From Pseudomonadota bacterium (GTDB lineage Bacteria > Pseudomonadota > Alphaproteobacteria > Acetobacterales > Acetobacteraceae), in the NCBI GenBank assembly GCA_021779655.1, contig JAJYAF010000120.1:639-6727 (forward strand): a stretch of 6,089 bases of DNA, written 5' to 3'. The notes below the pieces were generated by a model that worked only from the letters and a program-made list of their open reading frames with translations, did not search any database and was not told where the DNA came from. Position 1 is the stretch's first letter. Each line of letters opens with the position of its first letter. Both the position numbers and the translations under genes were made by a program. Positions 1-4,978 of the stretch are shown piece after piece.

Positions 1-1164
1 GATGTGAAGGCGCCGTTCGCCGGCCTCGCCTTCAAGATCATCAACGACAAATACGGCACGCTCACCTTCGTGCGGGTGTATTCCGGCACGCTGAAATCCT
101 CGGATACGGTGCTCAACACCACCAAGGGACACAAGGAGCGTATCGGCCGGATGTTCCAGATGCATGCCGACAAGCGGCAGGAGATCAAGGAGGTTCATGC
201 GGGCGACATCGCGGCCTTCGTCGGCCTGAAGGATACCGTTACCGGCGACACGCTCGCCGCCCCGGAGGACCCGGTGGTGCTGGAGCGCATGGCGTTTCCG
301 GTTCCCGTCATCGACATCTCCGTCGAGCCAAAGACCAAGGAGGGTATCGAGAAGATGACGCTCGGTTTGCAGAAGCTCGCCGGGGAAGATCCGTCCTTGC
401 GCCTCAAGACCGATCAGGAAACCGGCCAGACCATCCTCTCCGGCATGGGCGAGCTGCATCTTGAAATCATCATCGATCGGCTGAGGCGCGAATACGGGGT
501 GGATGCCAATATCGGCGCGCCGCAGGTGGCGTACCGGGAGACCATCTCCCGCACCCATACCGAAACCTATACCCATAAAAAACAGTCCGGCGGTTCCGGG
601 CAGTATGCGGAAGTCAAGATTATTTTCTCGCCGCAGGCGCGCAACGAGGGCATCGCCTTTGTCAACGCCGTGGTCGGCGGCGCGGTGCCGAAGGAATATA
701 TCCCGGCGGTCGAGAAAGGCATCCGCAACCAGGCGGAAACCGGCGTGCTGGCCGGATTTCCCACGGTCGATTTCAAGTACGAGCTGGTGGACGGCAAGTA
801 CCACGACGTGGACTCATCCGCCCTTGCCTTCGAAATCGCCGCGAAAGCCTGTTTCCGCGAGGGCATGAAGAAGGCCGGACCCATTATCCTGGAGCCGATC
901 ATGGATGTGGAGATCACCACGCCGCAGGACCATGTGGGCGACGTGGTGGGCGATTTGAACCGCCGGCGCGGCATGATCCAGAACCAGGAGAATTCGGGAT
1001 CCACGGTCATCGTCCGCGCCCATGTGCCCCTGAAGGAAATGTTCGGCTATATTTCGCAGCTACGCAGCATGACCAAGGGCCGCGCCAGCTTTACCATGCA
1101 GTTCCACCATTACGATCCGGTGCCGCGCAATATCGCCGATGAGATCATGGCGAAATCGGCGTGA
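1..1164 (+). CDS. fusA: Elongation factor G, C-terminal part (5' end outside window)
   Basis: EF-G is the cytosolic GTPase that drives tRNA-mRNA translocation on the ribosome and, with RRF, helps recycle it. The reading frame is open from base 1 (Asp-Val-Lys-Ala-Pro-Phe) to a TGA at 1162, giving 387 residues. By comparison with the roughly 700-residue family, about 310 N-terminal residues (the GTPase domain and the start of domain II) are missing. Visible in order: domain II (about 1-95, with LTFVRVYSG and [13 protein letters not shown]), domain III (about 100-170, with [10 protein letters not shown] and GMGELHLEI), domain IV (about 172-290, with tip loops [10 protein letters not shown] and [12 protein letters not shown]) and domain V (about 292-370, with [34 protein letters not shown]). 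The tip loops that enter the decoding site look intact, so the protein is probably an active translocase. The downstream neighbour is a convergent small gene rather than tuf. It could be a second EF-G copy. Identity as EF-G is near certain; whether it is the only fusA is unknown. Confidence 0.96.
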   Translation, partial: DVKAPFAGLAFKIINDKYGTLTFVRVYSGTLKSSDTVLNTTKGHKERIGRMFQMHADKRQEIKEVHAGDIAAFVGLKDTVTGDTLAAPEDPVVLERMAFPVPVIDISVEPKTKEGIEKMTLGLQKLAGEDPSLRLKTDQETGQTILSGMGELHLEIIIDRLRREYGVDANIGAPQVAYRETISRTHTETYTHKKQSGGSGQYAEVKIIFSPQARNEGIAFVNAVVGGAVPKEYIPAVEKGIRNQAETGVLAGFPTVDFKYELVDGKYHDVDSSALAFEIAAKACFREGMKKAGPIILEPIMDVEITTPQDHVGDVVGDLNRRRGMIQNQENSGSTVIVRAHVPLKEMFGYISQLRSMTKGRASFTMQFHHYDPVPRNIADEIMAKSA

Positions 1165-1191
1165 AGCCGGGGCGCGGGAGGGCTTGAAAGG

Positions 1192-1225
1192 GTCTTCAGC
1201 CATTCGCTGAAGACTTCGCTGAAGA
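1192..1225. terminator. Hairpin with two alternative 3' arms between convergent genes
   Basis: GTCTTCAGC (1192-1200) is perfectly complementary to GCTGAAGAC (1206-1214), with a 5-base loop. A second copy of the 3' arm follows because TTCGCTGAAGA occurs at 1203-1213 and again at 1215-1225, so TCTTCAGC could also pair with 1218-1225. The element lies 27 bases after the EF-G stop and 30 bases beyond the stop of the converging minus-strand gene, a usual place for a two-way terminator. The T-run is poor in both directions: TTCG follows on the plus strand and CCCTTTC on the minus strand. It may therefore be a weak terminator or a 3' end stabilising structure. Confidence 0.42.
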
Positions 1226-1255
1226 ACCTTGGCTCCGGGTTTGAGCCGGCCCGCT

Positions 1256-1441
1256 TCAGCTCAGCGCCGCCTGCACGGCCCGCATCATGTCCGCCATTCT
1301 CATGCTCGCATCGGCGAAAAGACCCTGGGCGAGTTGCAACGTATCGCGGCTGACGGCGGCGAGTGCCGGATGCAGAGGATAACTCTGCGCGAGCGCGATG
1401 AACGGAGACAAGATCAACAAGGCCACCGCCAGCGTGCGCAT
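1256..1441 (-). CDS. Small putative exported peptide, unrecognised family (61 aa)
   Basis: I do not recognise this family. The 61-residue product begins MRTLAVALLILSPFIALAQS, which looks like a Sec signal peptide: one Arg after Met, a hydrophobic core of about 15 residues, and an ALA-Gln cleavage-like site near residue 18. The mature part would be only about 43 residues (YPLHPALAAVSRDTLQLAQG, then a Met-rich segment DASMRMADMMRAVQAALS). It is probably helical, with no cysteines. I chose the ATG at 1441-1439 over an adjacent upstream TTG because AAAGGA lies 8 bases before it. The gene ends in TGA and converges on the EF-G gene. It lies downstream of the DUF1810 gene on the same strand with a 131-bp gap, so it probably has its own promoter. 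The alternatives are a single-pass membrane peptide or a chance open frame. The good ribosome site together with the signal sequence argues for a real gene. Confidence 0.55.
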   Translation of the reverse strand: MRTLAVALLILSPFIALAQSYPLHPALAAVSRDTLQLAQGLFADASMRMADMMRAVQAALS

Positions 1442-1449
1442 CAAGCTAT

Positions 1450-1455
1450 TCCTTT
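1450..1455 (-). promoter_or_regulatory. Ribosome binding site of the small exported peptide
   Basis: Read on the minus strand, AAAGGA is separated by 8 bases from the ATG at 1441. This places the start at that ATG rather than the TTG one codon upstream, and it is a main support for the 61-residue frame being translated. Confidence 0.5.
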
Positions 1456-1466
1456 CCCGTTCTGGT

Positions 1467-1481
1467 CATCCTGGCAGGATG
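1467..1481. repeat. 15-bp palindrome CATCCTG-G-CAGGATG in the leader of the small peptide gene
   Basis: Perfect inverted repeat with 7-bp arms around a single central base. It lies 25 bases upstream of the ATG of the small minus-strand gene and 11 bases upstream of its ribosome binding site. A one-base centre fits a dimeric repressor site better than an RNA hairpin, although a 6-bp stem with a GGC-type loop is also possible. No regulator can be assigned. Confidence 0.4.
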
Positions 1482-1572
1482 GATACGGCCCGAATGAGGC
1501 GGTTTGACGGCGAAGAACCAATTTAACGCCGATACCGCGCGGTCTGGCCATGCCGCCATCCGGACATTCCGA

Positions 1573-2007
1573 TTAAAAAGCCGCAAGCTTGCGAAGCGTT
1601 AACGGATCTCCCTCGCCGTGGAAAAATCTGGCCAGGGCCTCGTGGAATTCCGGCACGCCAGGGTCTGCGAGATGAAACAGGGTCATGGAGGAGCGGAATT
1701 TCAGATCGTCCGGATAGCCGAAGATCTCCCCGGCGCTGCGCCCTTGTACCGCGTTCACGAGCCGCGTGCAGTCCAACAAGCGCGGGCCGAGCACCGGGTG
1801 CGCGAGATACGCGCGGGCTTCCGCCTCGCCGCTGATCGCGTAGCGCCTGGCCATCGGGCTTGTGCCGAGGCCCGCGAGCTGGGGGAACACGAACCACATC
1901 CAGTGGCTGCGCTTCGTGCCTTCCGCCAGCTCCCGCATCGCGGTGGCGAGCACCGGCGCCTGCGCGGTGACGAAGCGTTGCAGCCCGAAACGGTCCTCAT
2001 CCGCCAT
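1573..2007 (-). CDS. DUF1810 family protein
   Basis: The 144-residue product matches my knowledge of the DUF1810 family, small cytosolic proteins of unknown biochemical function. Family hallmarks are visible in order: the N-terminal FGLQRFVTAQ (7-16), the strongly conserved KRSHWMWFVFPQLAGLG (32-48), MARRYAIS (52-59), ARAYLAHPVLGPRL (64-77) and IFGYPDDLKFRSSMTLF (95-111). The length is usual for a single full domain. There is no signal peptide or membrane segment. The start is set at the ATG at 2007-2005, preceded by GGAGG with 6-base spacing. An in-frame ATG at 2025 would add MRRRQG but is part of the 13-bp repeats and leaves that ribosome site inside the coding region. The gene is divergent from the ArsB-type permease gene, sharing an 83-bp spacer. 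A weak terminator-like hairpin overlaps its stop codon. Family assignment is strong; I propose no function. Confidence 0.9.
   Translation of the reverse strand: MADEDRFGLQRFVTAQAPVLATAMRELAEGTKRSHWMWFVFPQLAGLGTSPMARRYAISGEAEARAYLAHPVLGPRLLDCTRLVNAVQGRSAGEIFGYPDDLKFRSSMTLFHLADPGVPEFHEALARFFHGEGDPLTLRKLAAF
1575..1593 (-). terminator. Weak terminator-like palindrome plus T-run at the DUF1810 stop codon
   Basis: On the minus strand the perfect 12-bp palindrome CGCAAGCTTGCG (1593-1582) is followed by GC and then TTTTT (1579-1575), which runs into the TAA stop. As an RNA the palindrome gives only a 4-bp stem with a 4-base AGCU loop, so termination would be weak. It encodes the last residues KLAAF, so part of the pattern may be chance. 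Confidence 0.25.
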
Positions 2008-2013
2008 GCCTTG

Positions 2014-2018
2014 CCTCC
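2014..2018 (-). promoter_or_regulatory. Ribosome binding site that fixes the DUF1810 start
   Basis: GGAGG on the minus strand, 6 bases before the ATG at 2007. Its strength and spacing favour this start over the ATG at 2025. Its distal bases (2017-2018) are also the first two bases of the 13-bp repeat array. Confidence 0.65.
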
Positions 2019-2055
2019 GCCGCATAAATCCGCCGCATAGATTTGCCGCATAGAT
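2017..2055. repeat. Three tandem 13-bp repeats between divergent genes
   Basis: The units are CCGCCGCATAAAT (2017-2029), CCGCCGCATAGAT (2030-2042) and TTGCCGCATAGAT (2043-2055). The core GCCGCAT is invariant, and differences are confined to the first two bases and one position near the end. The array fills nearly half of the 83-bp spacer between the DUF1810 gene and the ArsB-type permease gene. It abuts the DUF1810 ribosome binding site and lies where its promoter or transcript leader should be. It could be a set of protein binding sites or a slippage product. Confidence 0.75.
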
Positions 2056-2066
2056 TGCCCCGGGAC

Positions 2067-2072
2067 TGTCAA
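2067..2072 (-). promoter_or_regulatory. Consensus -35 hexamer (TTGACA) facing the DUF1810 gene
   Basis: Read on the minus strand this is a perfect TTGACA, 59 bases upstream of the DUF1810 ATG. No good -10 lies at 16-18 bases. TATGCG inside the third repeat unit is at 14 bases, so the -10 cannot be assigned with confidence and the promoter call is tentative. Confidence 0.3.
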
Positions 2073-2090
2073 ACCCTTGCGACTACAGAT

Positions 2091-3368
2091 ATGGCGAATT
2101 CCGCCCCGCAACAGGTTTTGTCCTTGACCGCGAATTTTTTAATCTGGAGTGTTTCCGCGTTCTCCATCGCCGGCCTGATCCTGCGCCCGATGGGATGGCC
2201 GGAGGCGGTCTGGCCCGTGGCGGGTGCCCTGCTTCTGACGATCCTCGGGACGCTTCCAGGCTCCGACGCCCTGCGTGGCATCGCCCAGGGTTGTGATGTG
2301 TATCTTTTTCTCGCGGGCATGATGCTGCTGACCGAACTGGCGCGCGAGGAAGGGTTGTTCGACTGGCTGGCCGCCCATGCCGCCAGGATGGCCCATGGCT
2401 CGCCACGGCGGCTGTTCGGGCTGATCTATCTCATTGGCGTTCTGGTCACGGTCTTTCTCTCCAACGATGCCACCGCCGTGGTCCTCACGCCGGCGGTGGC
2501 GGCGGTGACCCGCGCCGCGGGCGCCGAAAACCGGCTTCCTTTCCTGCTGATCTGCGCCCTGGTCGCCAACGCCGCCTCGTTCGTGCTGCCGATTTCCAAC
2601 CCGGCAAATCTCGTACTCTACGGCGGCAACATGCCGCCGCTGGCTCAATGGCTGCCGCGTTTCGCCCTGCCCTCGCTGCTCTCCATCGCCGGCACCTGGG
2701 CCGTGCTGCGCTTCACCCAGCGGCGGGCGCTCGCCGGGCGGTTGCGGCAGGAGATCCCGCAAGCCCCGCTTTCCGCCGGGGGCAAAACGGCCGCCGCCGG
2801 GATTGCCGGCATGGCGGCGCTGCTCCTGCTGGTATCCGGCCTTGGCCTGCGTCTTGGCCTGCCCACCTTCTGCGCCGGCGCCGTGACGCTGGCGGCCTTG
2901 TGGGTGCCCCGGCGGCGTATCCCCTGGCCGGTGCTCCGGCAGATCTCCTGGAGCGTGCTGCCGCTCGTCGCGGGCCTGTTCGTATTGGTGCGGGCCCTGG
3001 CGCAGACCGGCGCGCTCGCCAGCCTGGCCGCGCTGATGCGATCCCTCGCGCGGGGAAATCCGGCCGGCGCCCTCTGGGGTGGCGGCATCGCGCTCGGCTA
3101 TGCCTGCAATCTGGTGAACAACCTTCCCGCCGGGCTGGCCGCCGGCGAGGCGGCGGCCGGATTGCCGCACCGTGTCCTGGCCGGGGTTCTGCTGGGAGTC
3201 GATATCGGGCCCAATCTCTCCGTCACCGGCTCGCTTGCCACCATCCTGTGGCTTGCCGCCCTGCGCCGGGAGAATATCGCCGTCACGGCGTGGCAGTTTT
3301 TCAGGCTTGGGTTGCTGGCGATGCCCGCCGCGCTGCTGCCCGCGCTGCTCGGGCTGTTCCTTTCGTGA
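2091..3368 (+). CDS. ArsB-type inner-membrane permease (arsenite efflux-like, ion transporter superfamily)
   Basis: The 425-residue protein has the length and motifs of ArsB-like permeases, which export arsenite or related oxyanions across the inner membrane, energised by the membrane potential or by ATP when paired with ArsA. About 10-12 hydrophobic segments are visible. The two re-entrant hairpin regions of the ion transporter superfamily can be read as a matching pair: FLSNDATAVVLTP (122-134) with ISNPANLVLYG (168-178), and NLVNNLPAG (340-348) with GVDIGPNLSVTGSLATILW (369-387). The start is uncertain. The ATG at 2091 gives a typical N terminus but has no Shine-Dalgarno sequence; in-frame TTG codons at 2043 and 2055 fall in the repeats and have none either. 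No arsR, arsC or arsA is present nearby, so the substrate is inferred from family only, and I withhold the symbol. The gene is divergent from DUF1810 and followed 52 bp later by the flippase gene. Confidence 0.87.
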   Translation: MANSAPQQVLSLTANFLIWSVSAFSIAGLILRPMGWPEAVWPVAGALLLTILGTLPGSDALRGIAQGCDVYLFLAGMMLLTELAREEGLFDWLAAHAARMAHGSPRRLFGLIYLIGVLVTVFLSNDATAVVLTPAVAAVTRAAGAENRLPFLLICALVANAASFVLPISNPANLVLYGGNMPPLAQWLPRFALPSLLSIAGTWAVLRFTQRRALAGRLRQEIPQAPLSAGGKTAAAGIAGMAALLLLVSGLGLRLGLPTFCAGAVTLAALWVPRRRIPWPVLRQISWSVLPLVAGLFVLVRALAQTGALASLAALMRSLARGNPAGALWGGGIALGYACNLVNNLPAGLAAGEAAAGLPHRVLAGVLLGVDIGPNLSVTGSLATILWLAALRRENIAVTAWQFFRLGLLAMPAALLPALLGLFLS

Positions 3369-3371
3369 AAT

Positions 3372-3399
3372 TTTACGCCGGTGCAATCAGTGGTAGAAG
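3372..3399 (+). promoter_or_regulatory. Possible sigma70-type promoter before the flippase gene
   Basis: TTTACG (3372-3377) and TAGAAG (3394-3399) are separated by 16 bases, each matching the consensus hexamers at 4 of 6 positions. They lie in a locally AT-rich patch just after the ArsB-type stop codon. If used, transcription would start near 3406, leaving a short leader that contains the GAGGGA ribosome site. The match is weak, and read-through from the upstream gene is equally possible. Confidence 0.22.
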
Positions 3400-3420
3400 C
3401 GCGCCCGAGGGATTTCAGCG

Positions 3421-4893
3421 ATGAGCTTGGCGCGGGGCGCGGCACGGGGCACGGCATGGAACTTCGCCACGGTGCTGGTGGAGCGCGGTTTCGGCTTTGT
3501 CATCCTGAGCATCCTGCTGCATTTCATTCCGGCTTCCACGGTCGGCGTGGTGGCGATCGGCTCCGCCATCGCCGATCTCGTCCGCATGGTCACCGTGGGC
3601 GGCGCCGGGGAGCAGGTGCAGGCCAGTCCCGGAGACCGGGAAACGGAGGCGGGCGCGTTCTGGGCGCAACTGCTTGCCTCGCTCCTTTTCGCCCTGGCCC
3701 TGCTGGCTTGCGCATCCGCCGTCGCGCGGCTCTACGAGCAGCCCGCCTTGCGCTTCGTTCTGCAAACCCTGGCGCTGAATGTCGTGGCGACCTGTTTCGT
3801 GGTGGTTCCGGCCGCGCGGCTTGAAAGCGCGTTCCGCTTCCGCGCGATCGGCATGATGTCCTTCGGCAGTACGGTTGCGGGCGGGCTGGTCGCGCTGCCT
3901 TTCGCGCTTCTGGGCAAGGGCGTCGATGCCCTTGTCTACCAGCGTATCGCGGGCACGTTCTTCTTCGCCGTGGCGGCGTGCTGGGTGGCGCGCTGGATTC
4001 CGCCGCTGCCGCCCGCGCCTGCCGCGCTGCGGCGCTCCTTGCGGTTTTCCCTGCCGCTTATGCAGGCCGCGATCGTCGATTATTTCTCGATCACCGGCTA
4101 TGTCATGCTGATCGGCCTGCGCATGAGCGCCGCCGATGTGGGGCAGTTTCGCATCGCCCAACGGCTCGTGGAGGTGTTGCAGGAGATCGCCTTCACGCCG
4201 GCGCGCAAGGTCTTCCTTCCGGTCTTCGTCGCCGTTCGCGCCGATGAGGCGCGCCGCTTCGAGATGACCCGCCGCATGCTGGATGCGCTCTCGGTGACCA
4301 TGTTCCTCGCCGCGACCGTGGCCGGCGCCGCGGCGCGCCCCCTGGTGTTCCTGATGTTCGGCCCCCGCTGGGCGGAAGCGGTGCCGGTTTTTTCCATCAT
4401 CGCGCTGATGGCGCCGGTGACGGCTTTCTACGGCATGATCAACCCGCTGCTCACCGCCGCAAGCCGGACCCGGACGGTCGGCTGGTTCGCGCTCGCGAAT
4501 GCCGCGATCATCCTGGTGACAGTCTGGTTCGCGGCGCCCGGCGGGCTGCTCGTGCTCGCCTGGGCGCTGGCCGCGCGCGGGCTGGTTTCGGCCGGCCTGC
4601 TTATCCCGGCCCTGAAGCTCGGGCTCAACCGCCCGGCCGGCGGTCTGGCCCGGCTTCTGGTGTTGCCGTTCATCGCCCTGCTCGCGGGGCGGGCGCTCGG
4701 CCATGCCGCGCTCGTCATGCTTCCCGGTCTTTCGCTTTTCGCGCAGCTTTTTCTTGCCATTGTCTCCGCCGCGTCCGGCTTCGCGGCGGTGATGCTGGTG
4801 GCGGCGCCTCGCCGGGTCCACGCCATTGCGGCACAGCTGCACCGGGCGTTGCGGCGCGAGGCGAGCCTTGCCTTGGAGCAGGCGCCGGAATAG
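3421..4893 (+). CDS. Oligosaccharide flippase family protein (Wzx-like, MOP superfamily)
   Basis: The 490-residue polytopic membrane protein resembles polysaccharide/lipid-linked oligosaccharide flippases of the Polysacc_synt (MOP) families, which move undecaprenyl-linked glycans across the inner membrane. About 12-14 hydrophobic helices are visible, and the length is typical. Family-like landmarks: the N-terminal GAARGTAWNFATVLVERGFG (6-25), the cytoplasmic stretch GEQVQASPGDRETEAGAFW (63-81), the RLESAFRFRAIGMMSFGS segment (133-150), the charged loop RIAQRLVEVLQEIAFTPARK (244-263), and FGPRWAEAVPVFSIIAL (313-329), which matches the conserved late-loop pattern of these proteins. The ATG at 3421 follows GAGGGA with 8-base spacing. 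The C terminus ends in a basic cytoplasmic tail. No glycosyltransferase, Wzy or other glycan gene is seen on either side, so the substrate is unknown; teichoic or lipid flippase roles are alternatives. Family assignment is good, the exact substrate unassigned. Confidence 0.85.
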   Translation: MSLARGAARGTAWNFATVLVERGFGFVILSILLHFIPASTVGVVAIGSAIADLVRMVTVGGAGEQVQASPGDRETEAGAFWAQLLASLLFALALLACASAVARLYEQPALRFVLQTLALNVVATCFVVVPAARLESAFRFRAIGMMSFGSTVAGGLVALPFALLGKGVDALVYQRIAGTFFFAVAACWVARWIPPLPPAPAALRRSLRFSLPLMQAAIVDYFSITGYVMLIGLRMSAADVGQFRIAQRLVEVLQEIAFTPARKVFLPVFVAVRADEARRFEMTRRMLDALSVTMFLAATVAGAAARPLVFLMFGPRWAEAVPVFSIIALMAPVTAFYGMINPLLTAASRTRTVGWFALANAAIILVTVWFAAPGGLLVLAWALAARGLVSAGLLIPALKLGLNRPAGGLARLLVLPFIALLAGRALGHAALVMLPGLSLFAQLFLAIVSAASGFAAVMLVAAPRRVHAIAAQLHRALRREASLALEQAPE

Positions 4894-4924
4894 TGCAGGT
4901 ATCCGGCGCTTTCGATCCCGGCCT

Positions 4925-4952
4925 GGCCCGGCCCGGCCCGGCCCGGCCCGGC
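4925..4952. repeat. Pentanucleotide repeat (GGCCC)5 plus GGC
   Basis: Five perfect GGCCC units and a partial sixth lie in the 85-bp spacer between the flippase stop and the amino acid permease start. The array is preceded by a degenerate unit, GGCCT (4920-4924). It ends 9 bases before the permease ribosome binding site. It is outside both coding frames, so copy-number change would alter spacing or RNA structure, not protein sequence. Confidence 0.85.
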
Positions 4953-4961
4953 ACGCCGTGC

Positions 4962-4967
4962 GAGGAG
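4962..4967 (+). promoter_or_regulatory. Ribosome binding site of the amino acid permease, long spacing
   Basis: GAGGAG is followed by 11 bases before the ATG at 4979, longer than usual. No earlier in-frame start is possible because a TGA (4973-4975) lies just before the ATG. A nearer ATG at 4969 is in another frame, too close to the site, and closes after 26 codons. Confidence 0.5.
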
Positions 4968-4978
4968 AATGCTGAAAC

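Noticed and set aside
1229..1507. A 92-codon plus-strand frame opposite the small exported peptide gene
   Set aside because: It starts with TTG without a ribosome site and has shadow-like composition; the minus-strand frame has the signal sequence and ribosome site.
2008..2025. A DUF1810 start at the ATG at 2025, adding six residues
   Set aside because: The ATG at 2007 has GGAGG at 6-base spacing, while the extension MRRRQG comes from repeat sequence and lacks its own ribosome site.
2139..3386. A 415-codon minus-strand open frame opposite the ArsB-type permease gene
   Set aside because: Low-complexity Arg/Gly/Gln/Pro composition, no domain, and full overlap with a confidently assigned membrane protein.
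2648..3424. A 258-codon plus-strand frame overlapping the ArsB-type permease gene
   Set aside because: Its translation is Ala/Arg/Gly-rich without domain signals, while the permease frame holds all the conserved motifs.
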